Of a stretch of 64,000 nt of DNA, positions 12,088-24,100 are shown one piece after another; position 1 is the first letter of the stretch, and each line of letters opens with the position of its first letter. This DNA comes from Anaeramoeba flamelloides (taxonomy: Eukaryota > Metamonada > Anaeramoebidae). The stretch lies in NCBI GenBank assembly GCA_027625915.1, contig JANTQA010000023.1, positions 13,330,001 through 13,394,000 on the forward strand, read 5' to 3'. A program made the position numbers and the translations under genes. The notes beneath the pieces are model-generated. The model had not been told where the DNA came from. It did no database searches and saw nothing but the letters and a program-made list of their open reading frames with translations.

Positions 12088-12979
12088 ACAGAAAAAGAAA
12101 GAAAATTTGTCTGTTCGGGGAGACAACTTGCCAGAAAAAGGAAGAGGCCGAGGAAGAGGATCTCAGCTAAGCATCCCAGAAGATCAAATCGAAGGACACG
12201 TCCGAGAAATTTTGTTTTTGATGGACGATGCCTACAGACAAGACGTTCAGTTTTCCCATGACAACCAACCGGCAATTGCAAGGCTTCAATTGCTTCCAAG
12301 GCTTTTCGACGCAATTAAAATGATCCACCTGCAGGAATCTTTTCTTGATCAAGGGATCATTGGCGAACTGAAACGGTGGCTCGAGCCGCTGCCTAACGGT
12401 GTCCGGCCAAACAATTCCTTAAAGCTACGATGCCTCGAAATTGTTGAGCAATTGGAAATCGGAGATTACGATTTGGTGAAAAGTGGTATTGGCAAAGTTG
12501 TTCGGAAATTGTCACAGAGTAAAAGAGAGACACAGCAGATCAAAACAATCGCAACCCGCCTCGTAAATACATGGTTTAGGCAAATTTTGGCGCTAAGTTC
12601 AAACTATCGTGATTTTAAACCCACCAACCCAGAATCATTAAATGAAAAAAAATCTTCATCATCGAAACAGTTACAAAATAAAAGAGGAGAAATCGATGAT
12701 GAAATAATTCCAAACAATACTCTGAACTTTTCCGGTGGAATTGAAAAGGCAGTTCAAGAGCGAAAGCAAAAAAAAAGAAGAATTACAGAAAGAAATTTAG
12801 ATCATGGAATAAATCATCCAAAAATGCCTCAAAGAGCTCGATACAATTTTACCAAATGTCCAAAGGTTGGCGTTCTTCCCACAGAAGAAGAACAAGAAAG
12901 AAGAAGAAGATATCATAAACAGCAAGTCAGATTATTTAATAGAAGAAGATCAAATCAAAACACAATAAAAAGAAAATAA
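11607..12979 (+). CDS. IWS1: IWS1/Spn1-like transcription elongation factor
   Basis: About 457 residues. The N-terminal half is acidic, Ser-rich and low-complexity (residues 1-135), typical of IWS1 and its histone-chaperone contacts. It is followed by a nearly pure Lys run at about 138-167, then a basic linker with GRGRGRGS. The conserved core at about 190-345 is the TFIIS N-terminal (LW) fold: helices around HVREILFLMDDAYRQD, LQLLPRLFDAI, GIIGELKRWLEPLPNG, RCLEIVEQLEI and then VVRKLSQSKRET and LVNTWFRQI. IWS1 binds Spt6 and RNA polymerase II during elongation and mRNA maturation in the nucleus. The basic C-terminal tail (to RRRSNQNTIKRK) is family-like. The start is given as the first base of the exon that would carry TG of a split ATG. 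If that intron is wrong, translation could start at the internal Met near residue 72, which would still keep the whole folded core. Confidence 0.9.
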
Positions 12980-13895
12980 ATTTTTTTTATTTTTTATCTT
13001 TATATTTTAATATAAATATATATATATAAAGTCTTAATATAAGGAGACGTTGTTTTTTTTGAAGAATTTGTTTTAATGAATATAAGCATCTAAAATTCGA
13101 TTAAAATACAGTTTAACTCAATTCTTGGTTGATTCACTGTTTGAGTTCAACTAACCCCTCAGAATCTTTTTCCCAAAATTGTTAAGAAAATAAAAAATTT
13201 TCCAACTTTTTATTATTTTTTAGTTTTCAAAATTAAAATATTTCCAAGTTTTTATTATTTTTTAAGTTGCTAAAATCAAAATCATTTAAAGATTAGTAAA
13301 AAGGTGGTGATTTTACTTGCTTTTCTTGAGAATTGGAACATAGAAGGAAAACAATTTCCTTTAATTTTAAAAAAAAATTAAATGAGAATTTTTCTCTTTA
13401 CTAAATATATACAAATCAATTTTTTATGCACAAAATAGAAAGCACACAACCAAAAAGAAAATAATTTAAAACCCTCAATGTAAATTGAACTATTCTTTCT
13501 GTAGGTGTTGAAGAATGATTTTTGACTTGTTTTTTTTGCTTTCTTCATTCAAAAAAAGCTTAAATATAAATACTACAAAACTTTAAATTACTTTATCTGG
13601 TATTGTGAAAGATATAAATTTATCAGAATCAAATGGAAAAAAAAAATTGCAAAAATTTTAGATAATTAATTTTATAAAAATGTTATCCGTAAGAAAAATA
13701 ACAAAAAAATCTTTTATCTGGCTAATCAAAATTACGAAATTTATTGTTCTTGTCGATATTTTTTCATCAACGCTCTCATGGTTAGAAAACTTAAGGTAAT
13801 AAAGAAATTGCAAATAAAAAATTGAAAATAAAAAAATCCTAAAATAGTTAAAAAATATACAAATTCAGGTATATAGTGCCCCACTTTTCTAAGTT

Positions 13896-13979
13896 GTGTC
13901 TATTTTTTTTTTATTAATTCAAAAGATTGTAAAATCAAAAATTTTACTCTATTCTTTTAAATTAAAAAAAAACCTAACG
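13896..13979. repeat. Foldback family L, degenerate single module
   Basis: A GTGTCTATTTTTTTTTA start and an AAAAAACCTAACG end bracket an AT-rich hairpin-like centre, as in the clearer copies at 32406-32492 and 33785-34156. It is weakly conserved and may be chance in such AT-rich DNA. Confidence 0.3.
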
Positions 13980-14074
13980 AAAGGGGAATACTAATTTATT
14001 AATCACAGTTTATGGAATCTTATTTATTACTGATAATCTTTTTATCATGTTTTTACTCATCTTGTTTCAGGAGA

Positions 14075-14396
14075 AGTGTCGTAAAGTGCCGTCGAGTACC
14101 TAGGTTTTCTTGAGGTTTCTGTTTTATTTTTGAGGTTTTCTATTTATTTGTGAAGTGTTCTATTGATTTTCGTACGGTTTTTTTGTTTTTCGATTTTATG
14201 TTGAAAATCTATTGATATTTCGTTAGAAATTTTTTTACTTTTTGAAATAAACAGAAAATTTTAATAAATTTTCGATTTATTTTGAAAAGTAAAAAAAACT
14301 TAAACCACTTCACAAATAAATAGAAAACTCAAAAAAATCTAACGAAAATCTATTGATTATCTAAATAAACAGAAAACTCAAGAAAACCTAACGACA
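14075..14396. mobile_element. Foldback element L, copy 1
   Basis: A long imperfect palindrome. The left side starts AGTGTCGTAAAGTGCCGTCG and then CTAGGTTTTCTTGAGG with TTTTCTATTTATTTGTGAAG. The right side mirrors it with CTTCACAAATAAATAGAAAA, then AACTCAAGAAAACCTAACGAC. The GC-containing words stand out from the AT background. The same words recur at 33785-34156 and 32406-32492. No coding capacity; this looks like a non-autonomous foldback element. Confidence 0.7.
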
Positions 14397-15969
14397 ATGG
14401 ATAATTTTTAATTTTGTCATGTAAATGATTTAATATTTTTTTACTTTGATATTTTAATTATTTTTCTTTTTTTTTATTTATTTAGTAAATTTTTATTTAT
14501 TACTCCTTTCTCACAATAAATAAATAAATACTACCAAACTTTCAAGAAATAAATGGTATCTTTCGAATGTCTATTTGCAAATATTTCAAACTCACCTGGA
14601 AAAAAAAATATCAAGAAGTAAATTTCAATAATAAAAATGTGTATTGACTCTTTAATATATGTTGAAGATTTATTTTTTTTTGTATAAAACGTAAGATTCA
14701 AAATGGAAATTAAAGAATGTTTTCCAGTCACAATCTTTATATGATAAAAATATTTTATCTGAAGAAATTCAAAATTTGAAATTGTTAGAGAGCTATTTTC
14801 ATAAAATATTATTTCTAAAAAAAAAATACCCTGGCATCTTACCTTAATGAAAAATGCAGTATTTCAATGCATTTCGTTTTTCAATATGAATTTATTTTTG
14901 ATAAATCTCTTCTGATCAAAAAAGAGAGTTATCTAAACATTTTTCACAAGGTTAAATTCAAATTCCAACCCCAACGAGTATTCTTAATTCAGTACTGGGG
15001 TACCAGGTTATTATACATGTTAGACAATAAAAAAAGTTGTTCCAGTTGATATATCTTTTTATTTTTGATATTATTAGTTTATTGATCAACAATTCCCATC
15101 GAAATTATAAATTATAATATGAACTAAAAATACATATTTAGTTTTATTAGCTAAAAGCTGGAAAGAATAAAAAAAATCAATAATGCATCAAAATGTATTT
15201 CTATAAATATATTAGAATATTTTTAATTAATAATTAAATAGATAAATACCTCTTTTTTTATTTTTTGGATAAAAATTTAAAGATTTTTGAATATTTATAT
15301 TAATTTATAATCCCCTTATTTTACAATTGGGGTATTTGGGTTTCTTAATTTACAATTTTATAACTCTTTTTCAGCGAAATGGTCCGAGTTTTATTGAAGA
15401 AATAGAACATATTCTATGAGATTAATTAAATATTCTTCTCAAAAATAATTTTTCGATTTTTAGATCAAGATCATTTTTTCTAATTTAACCATTTTTTTTT
15501 TTTATTTCTTTTTTAAAACTTTTTTTTTATTGTTTTTTTTCTTTTTTTGTAAAAAAAGTCAATTTGAAAAATAAAAAATTTGAAAGTCTACATTGACTAG
15601 AAGAAAATTGAGATAATGTAATTTCTTCTAAAATCAATAAATTTACTATTTTGGAAATTTTCATATCAAAAAGTTTAAATTTCCAAAGAAATAGAGAAAT
15701 TTTGCTCGAGGCATATCAATGAAAGGGAATATATAATTTTTTTTAACATTTTTTTTTTTTAAAAAGATTGAGAGTTTTTACAATGATTAATTTTATTATT
15801 CTAGAATCTAATCAAAAGTTTTTTCTTTCCCTGAAATCTAAAAAATCTTATTTAGGTTGATTCTTTAAAAAAATTGAATTTTACATTTTGGGTTGGTAAT
15901 CTTTTTAAAAAATGGAGTTCATATTTTTATTAATATTAATTAATAAAAATGGTATATAAATCATTTTCC

Positions 15970-16505
15970 AGTCAAATTGGTCTATTCATCATTGTTTAAG
16001 CTCATGTATTTAGTTGTTTGAATCAATATTAATAAAAAAATTTATTTTGGAAATTTCTAAATTAAAATCATCTTTTCACATTTTAATTTACTTTTTTTTC
16101 TTTTTTTATTGATATATCATTGTTTTATATTTTTTTTTATATTGCAAGATTGATAGTAAATATGTAAAGGTGTATTATTTAAATGTTACAGGAACCATGA
16201 AAATGATCGTAGAAAAATAATTTTTATTTCTATTAGGAATTGTATATGATCTTCAATTGAAGATCAAAATGAACTTAATTCTCTTTCTCTATAGGATACT
16301 CTAAGAATTTGAGTTTTTTAATTTTTAATAAAATCTATTGATTAATTAGTTTTTTTTAAGACATATATCAACTATTCTTTGATGTTTATTATTCAATTTA
16401 TTTCTTATTTATTCTTCAAAGTTCAATCATATAAAATAATTGATATTTGAAAAAAAAATTTTTTTTGGATTCCACTTTGACTAAAACAAAGTTTATAATA
16501 TAACA
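15970..16505 (+). repeat. Dispersed repeat D, copy 1
   Basis: One of four recognisable copies (others about 40380-40730, 53868 to 55625 interrupted, and 60682-61362). Shared, colinear words include ATTTTCCA near the left edge, TTATTTTGGAAATTT, TGCAAGAT(C/T)..ATAGT, GAAGATCAAAATGA, an ATCAACTATTCTTTGATG stretch, and GACTAAAACAAAGTTTATA at the right end. About 500-540 bp, no open frame of note, no clear terminal inverted repeat. Confidence 0.7.
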
Positions 16506-16638
16506 AACCAAGATTAAAAAATCAAAATTTCTAATAATTTTAACTTTTAATTTTTTAATTAATTTTAGGTATTTTTTAACTCAATTTAAATTATTTTGTG
16601 GATTATTATTAATTTATCAATATTATATTTTCAAGATC

Positions 16639-16670
<32 letters not shown>

Positions 16671-17196
16671 TTGTTTTATACATTCAAAATGATTCAATTA
16701 ATCATAAAATTTAAATTATAAAACTGTTTTAGATTTTTAAATCGTGATATAATTGCAAAAATCACCAATTTGTGATAATTATTGTTTTTTTTTATGTGAT
16801 ATCAAACTTTTTTGAACTTTTTCACTATTTTTTAAACTTTCTTGTGAATTTTATTAAATATCGAACTTTTCATATCTTAATCAGATTTTTATAAACTTTA
16901 TACTAAAATTAAAATAAAAATTTTTCAATTACTCTATTTAGTTAAAAAAAAAATTATTAAAGACCAAATTAAATGTTTATTTAATATTTTCCAAAATAAA
17001 ATTTTGAAGACATATTTCTTCAATTTTTCAAAACATTGATATATAAAATAATCTTATAAAAGAGTAATAAAAATAATTGATATATTTCTATTGGATTTAA
17101 TATTTAAAAAACGTAATCCAAGATATTTAATCACAATCCCAATTAAAAGTAAAACAAAAAATGAGAAACTTTGACTATTTTTATTCTAATAATTAA

Positions 17197-17940
17197 CTGT
17201 CAAATCTAAAACCAGGAAATTTACAAAAACCCGGTAATTCCATTTTTCTGATCAATTGAAAATATTAGTAAAAAGTCAAAAATCTACTCTCATTTTACAG
17301 ACAAACAATACAATTACCCAGCAACTTATAACCATTCCAATTGGGATATTGATTAAATATTCTGAATACATTAATTTTAACTCTTTATAAAATTTTAAAA
17401 TAAAAAAAATTTTCATCATTTTGAAATAATTTGAAAGAATTTAAATTTGAGAGAGGTGTTTGATTATTGTAAATTTTCATGAAATTATGAAAACCATTTT
17501 GTAAAAAAATAAATCCTCTAAGGTTCCCAATAGAAATTTAAAATTTTGAAAAAATTATTAAAAGAAAGATATAAAGTAAATAAAACTCTTATTTCATAAA
17601 TGCAATAACAAAATAATTCTTATAAAGATGATTCCTAATAAATTTAGAATTTTTCTAAAGAGAAAATCGCAATAAATTTGATTTTCAATTTTCAGTTATG
17701 TTCTCAATTAATTTTACAAATTTTGGATTTTTTTGATTTCTGAATTTACCAAAGAGTTAAAATTAACAGATTCAGAATAATTAACCAATATCCCAATTGG
17801 AATGGTTATAAGTTGCTGGGTAATTGGATTATTTATCTGTAAAATGGGAGTGGATTTTTGACATTTTACTAATATTTTCAATTGATCAGAAAAATGGAAT
17901 TACCGGGTTTTTGTAAATTTCCGGGTTTTAGGTTTGACAC
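17197..17940. mobile_element. Element G: 744-bp element with about 170-bp terminal inverted repeats
   Basis: The left arm (about 17197-17350) reads CTGTCAAATCTAAAACC, GGAAATTTAC, AAAACCCGGTAATTCCATTTTTCTGATCAATTG in pieces, AAAATATTAGTAAAA and ACCATTCCAATTGGGATAT. The right arm (about 17780-17940) is its reverse complement, ending GGTTTTAGGTTTGACAC. Flanks suggest a short A/T target duplication (TAA or TTAA), too AT-rich to be sure. The roughly 430-bp centre has no gene. It is most likely a non-autonomous DNA transposon; I saw only this one copy. Confidence 0.8.
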
Positions 17941-18121
17941 TAATTGAAAATAATCTGAAATTTTTTCGAAAAAGATTTTGAGGTGAATGATTACATTAAA
18001 TATTTTGATCATATTTGATTAATAAAAAAGAAAAAATAATATTATAAAATGAAATAATTATAAAATTTATTTTAAACAATAATAAGTATTTCTTATTCTA
18101 ATAATTATTATTGTAATGTAA

Positions 18122-21100
18122 TTAAAATTCAAGTGTGTCTGAACTATCGTCTTCGCCATCATCCTGGGATGATAAAACTTCAACGACTTCTTGTTCCAAT
18201 TCACCATATTGCTCTTTTAATTTTTCCAATTCTTCATATTCATTAATATCCAATTCATCTTCATCTTCTTCTTCGCTTTTCACAGTATTTTTATCATCTT
18301 GGACCAATTCGTTATCATGATCACCAAATTCGTTATCATCATCATCATCATCGTCCTCATCAAAATCATTATAATCATCATCGCCATCGTCATCGTCATC
18401 GTCATCATTATAATTAACATTTTCATCCTTTTGGTCAACATTTTTTTCATCAATATTTGGAGTAATTTTCTTCTGACTTATATCATAAAAAAGATCGTGA
18501 ATATCATCATCACTCTCATCATTTTTAACTTTATTTTTTGTTTTTTTACTTTTCTTAACAATTTTCTTTGGACTTTCAATTATGATTTCAAATTCAGAAT
18601 CGTCTATATCTTTATCGTTGCCTTTCTTCTTTTTTTTTAACGTGCCTCTTTTTTTCTCATTATTACCGTCGCCACTACTATCGCTACTGCTATCGGATAT
18701 TGGTATTTCGTAATCATCTGAAAAATTATATTCATTTTCGCTTTCTTCACTATCTGTGCTGTACACGACCTCATCTTTAACAATTGATTCTAGCACTTCG
18801 TTAAATTCCATCCCTCCATCTGAATCTGAGCTCGTTTGCAGTCCATAGGCTTTATTAATTTGGGGGTTAGTATGCGTAAAGGTAAATTGTCCACTTTTTT
18901 CTAATTTTAAAAATTCGTTTTCTACTAATTTTTCAAACTCATCACCAGATGAATAGCTTAGATTGTCCATTTTTTCAAGTCTATTCCTTTCCTTTTTTGT
19001 ACTTTTATTAAAATTTTCAAAGTTTCTATGCTTTTTTTCAAATTTTAATTTCATTTTAAGATTTTTATTTTTCATCTTTTCTTTTTCTATTTCTTTTTTT
19101 TCATATTTTAATTGCCTTTCCATTTCTTTTAATTTTTTCATTTCTTGTTGTGTGTGTTTTTCTTTTCCGATGTTTCTTTTAATGTTTGCATTTCTTTTTT
19201 CCTTTTTCTCTCTGTTCGTTTCTTCTTTTCCTCTCTGTTTTTTCCCTCTTTCTTCGCGTTCTCTTTCTTCTCTTTCCCATTTCTTCTTTTCATCTCTATG
19301 ATTCGTTCTTTCAACCCTCTTCTCGTCTTCTTCTTCTTCTCTTCCTTTTCTATACTCATATTTATTCCTTTTATACCCCATCGAACTTTCCCGTTTCTCC
19401 CATTTTTTTTTATCCTCATACCTTTCCTTTTCCCCGATCCTTTCTCTACTACTAGCTTCCAATGGGTAATTATTCATTTGTAATAAAAATTTTTCTGAAA
19501 ATAATTTAATCGTTTGATAAATCAATTCACATTCTTCAAGAGAATTGGTTATTAAATAAATTGAAGTTTTTTTATCCTTATAATTTGGTTTTTTATTTAA
19601 ATTACGCACAGGGTTTGGATTGAAAATATATTTACTCGTAATTTGTAAAACCTTAGGATCCTTGGGTGATTTTTTGATTAAGAAAGTGGGGTTAAATGGG
19701 ACCACTTTGATGATATTTTTGTCTGTTGTTTGAATACTCACCCTTTGATGAGAAAGTGATACAATACAAGAAATAAAGGGCAATTGGTAATTTGCTAATA
19801 AATAGCACAAAAAATACATTTTGCCTCTACCTGTATTCTTGAACTTTTTATTGGTATTTTTATTTTTTAAATTTGAATAATAATATTTGGCAATTTGTTT
19901 AAACGTTATTTTTCTTTTTACGATTTGACTTTTCCAATATGAATAAGAGCAAATATTATCTAAAATTTTTTTCTTCTTTGGCTGTAATAATGGCGGTAAT
20001 ATATTTGAATTTAAATAATTAGGATCAATTCTATCAACCTTTTCATTGTTTCCAATCCGGTGGTCTTTTCCACGGGACATTTTGAATATTAAAAATAAAA
20101 AAATTAATACCCTTTGCTTCTGCGGCGATTTTGTTCGAATGATGAAAAAAAATTGATCTTTAGAATGAATCAAGAAAAAAAAATTAATATTCCCAGATGG
20201 AATCCCGATCTTGAAATAATTGTTCCAGTTTTGTTTCAGAAATGTTATCCTTTTATTCCTAATAATAATATTTTGTTTATTTATAATCATATTTGCTGGG
20301 TAATATTTTTCGTCGCCCTTTTTTTTAATATATATTTTTGTATTATATTCACCAATAATGGTATATTTGATAGCATCAATAAGTGCATATTGGAAAATTA
20401 TTTGTTCTTTGGAAATGATTTTCTCGAGAGGATGGTTTGTAATTTTCATACAATTAGCCCATTCATCAAAGGTATTTAAAAATAAATATTTTTCAAAAAT
20501 TGCTGCATGTGTTGGATTTTTTTTAATATTATCCCAAAAGGTTAAAAGTTTACTTGATTTGAAATACTTTTTCTTATTTGGGTTAATTATCTCAATTCTT
20601 TTCTTTTTCTTATCTTTCCTTGTTAATTTTGGTGATTGGTGGTTTGCTTTGATATTGTAATCATTTGTATTTGCCTTATTCTTCACCTTTGCCCTTCTCC
20701 TTTCCCTTCTCCTTTCCATTTCCATTTCCCTTTCCCTTCTCCTTTCCATTTCCCGTCTCCTTTCCATTCCACGTTCCCTTTCCATTTTCTTTGTCTTATT
20801 TATTTCTTTATCTGCGTATTTTTTTTGTTTATTCTTATACTTTACATTATACTTGCTTCCATTGTGTCTGTTTTTGTTATGTTTCGTTTCTGATTGGAAA
20901 TTAGATTTTGATATTTTTATTTTTTTTTTTTTTGATTTTGATTCATTTCTTTCTTGACTTGAAAAGTGTGCCATATTTGGTTTAAAAATAATTTTTTCGA
21001 CTCTTTGTTCTTTTTTTGGGGTTTTCTTTTCTCTTTTCATATTCTTTTTATTCAAGGAAAAGTTTGATTGTCTATTTATTTGATATTCAATAAACTCATT

Positions 21101-24100
21101 ATTTGAAGCTGAATGTTCTGAAGAATTTTCTGGTTCTTCGTCCAGTGAATGATCACTTGAAAAGGTAACAGATGATAAATCATCAATTTCAGAATTACTT
21201 TCAAGGCCTAGTATTGGTTCTGGTTCTGATTTTGTTTCTGATTCTAATTCAAATTCGGATTCGGATCCGGATTCGGATTCAGACTCTGATTGAGATTCAT
21301 GATCCTGATCCACTTTTTTAGTATTTGCATTTCGAATTTTAACATTTTCTTGTTTTTGATTATTTGAATTTTCTAAATTAATAATATTATTATCTTCATC
21401 ATCATTGTTGTTGATGTTTGAATTAATTTTATTATTCATCGAAGAACTGTCTTTTCCTATTATTTTTTCTTTTGCATAATTTCTCAGATCTTTGTCAGAT
21501 ATTTCTTCCTTGTCAAGTATTTGTTCTTGATCTGGTTCTAATTCTATTTCATTATTTTGTAATTGTTCTTGACCTTGTTCATTTATTAATTGCGGTTTCT
21601 GTTGTTTAATATTATTTATTTTATCTTTTTGATTTTTAATCCCCTGTAATTGGATTTCTTGCTCTTGGGCATTTAACTCTTCCATTTTCTGTCGGTGTTC
21701 CATTTGCAGTTGTTGCTGACGAAAATAAAAATCTTGTTGGAATTGCTTTTCTTGGATTTCAAGTTCTTGTTGTTTTAATTCTAGTTCTTTCATTTTAATG
21801 AACTGTGATTTTTTTAATTCCTCTTGCTTTTTCAATTCTAATAAATCCATTTCTTTTTGCTTTTGTTCAAGTTCTTTTTCTTTTTCTTCTAATTGTTCAA
21901 CTTTTTCAATGAATTGGAGTTTTTTTAATTGCTTTTCTTGTTCAATTCCTTGATTGCTTTCAAGTTGTTTCCCACGTAATAATAATTCTTGTTGGTATTG
22001 CTTTTCTTGGATTTCAAGTTCTTGTTGTTGTAATTCTAGTTCTTTCATTTTAATGAAATGTAATTTTTTTAATTTATCTTGCTTTTTCAATTCTAATAAA
22101 TCCATTTCTCTTTGCTTTTGTTTAAGTTCCCTTTCTTTTTTTTGTATTTGTTCAACTTTTTCTTTTAATTGTAGTTTTTTTAATTGCTTTTCTTGTTCAA
22201 TTTCTTGTGTTTGTTGAAGTTGGTTTTCTTGTGACAATAATTCTTGTTCAAACTGCTTTTCTTCGAGTTCAAGTTCCTGTTGTTTTAATTCCAGTTCTTT
22301 CATTCTAATGAAATGTAATTTTTTTAATTTATCTTGCCTTTTTTTCAATTCTAATAAACCCATTTGTCTTTCATTTGGGAAAAATTCTTTTTCTTTTTTT
22401 TGTATTTGTTCATCTTTTTTAATTAATTCTAGTTCTTTTAATTGCTTTTCTTGATCAGTTTCTTGTGTTTGTCGAAATTTGTTTTCTTGTAATAATAATT
22501 CTTGTTCAAATTGCTTTTCTTCAAATTCAAGTTCTTGCTCTCTTAATTCTAGTTCTCTCATTCTAGTAAAATATGATTTTTTTAATTTATCTTGATTTTT
22601 CAATTCTAATAAATCCATTTCTTTTTCTTGTCGATCGAGTTCTTTTTCCCTTTCTTCTAATTGTTCAATTTTTTTAATTAATTCTAGTTTTTTTAATTGC
22701 TTTTCTTGATCAGTTTCTTGTGTTTGTCGAAATTGGTTTTCTTTTAATAATAATTCTTGTTCAAACTGTTTTTCTTCAAGTTCAAGTTCTTGCTCTCTTA
22801 ATTCTAGTTCTCTCATTTTAATAAAATTTAATTGTTTGTATTTATCTTGCCTTTTCAATTCTAATAAATCCATTTCTTTTTCTTGTCGATCGAGTTCTTT
22901 TTCCTTTTCTTCTAAAAGTTTCATTTTTTCTTGTAATTCCTTTTGTTTTTCTACTTCTTCTCTTTCTTCTGTTTCTCTTTCTTGTTTTTCTCTTTCTTGT
23001 TTTTCTCTTTCTTCTTTTTGTATTTTCTCTTCTTTTTCTCTTTCTTCTTTTTCTCTTTCTTCTTTTTCTCTCTCTTCTTTTTCTCTTTCTTCTTTTTCTC
23101 TTTCTTCTTTTTCTCGTTCTTCTTTTTCTCTTTCTTCTTTTTCCCTCTCTTCTTTTCTTTTTTTTTCTTTTTCTCTATCTTGTTTTTCCCTCTCTTCTTT
23201 TTCTCTTTCTTCTTTTTCTCTTTCTTCTTTTTCTCTTTCTTCTTTTTCTCTTTCTTCTTTTTCCCTCTCTTCTTTTTCTCGTTCTTCTTTTTCTCTTTCT
23301 TCTTTTTCTCTCTCTTCTTTTTCTCTCTGTTCTTTTTGTCTTTCTCTCTGTTCTCTTTCTCTTTTCTCTTTCTTTTTTTTCTTTTTCTCTTTTCTTTTTT
23401 TTTCTTTTTCTCTCAGTTCTTTTTCTCTTTCTTCCTTTTCCCTCTCTTCTTTTTCTCTTTGTTCTTTTTCTCTCTCTTCTTTTTCTCTCTCTTCTTTTTC
23501 TCTTTCCCTTTCTTCTCTTTCTCTTTCTTCTTTTTTTCTCTGTTCCCTTTCCCTTTGTTCTTTTTCTCTCTCTTCCTTTTCTCTCTGTTCTTTCTCTCTT
23601 TCCTCTTTCTCTCTTTCCTCTTTCTCTCTTTCCGCTTTCTCTCTTTTCTTTTCTTCTTTCTTTCTTTCTTGTTTCTCTCTCTCTTCCTTTTCTTTCTTTT
23701 CTGTTTCTTTTTTGATCTTTAATTTCATTTCATTAATTTTTTCAATTCTTCGTTGCTCGTTTTCCTTTATTCTTAAAAGTAATTCACCAATTAAATCTCT
23801 TGATGATACCTTCAAAAATTTGGGTAATTTGAGCTTGCTTTCCTTTGTTTTGTATTGTTCAATCAATTGGTTTAACCAATTACGATCCCTTTTTGGGATT
23901 TTATCCAAAGAAAGAAGAAATTTATCTTGTTTGTCTTCATAAAATTTATTTTTATAAATCCCTTCCCCTTTCTCAATCTCTTGATCAAAGTCAACCCCCA
24001 GAACTCGGTTTTTCTCTTTTCTGGAAATATGGATCTCTCGAATTTCTAAACCAGAGTTTCTTTTTGTCCCAAAGTAAGAAACAATATCTTTTAAAAAGAT

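Larger units (their letters stand above)
12980..18121. other. Intergenic region between IWS1 and the giant coiled-coil gene
   Basis: About 5.1 kb. The two flanking genes converge on it (their 3' ends face each other). It holds foldback family L (a degenerate module at about 13896-13979 and a copy at 14075-14396), dispersed repeat D (15970-16505), and the 744-bp inverted-repeat element G (17197-17940). A/T runs include 24 A near 16647-16670. No gene was recognised; short frames at 14531-14731 and 14867-15049 look like chance. Confidence 0.7.

Noticed and set aside
22836-23942. Long plus-strand open frames of Ser/Phe/Leu (368 and 259 codons)
   Set aside because: They are the antisense reading of the GAAAAAGAAGAG-type coding minisatellite in the giant coiled-coil gene, have no fold-like content and would overlap it fully.
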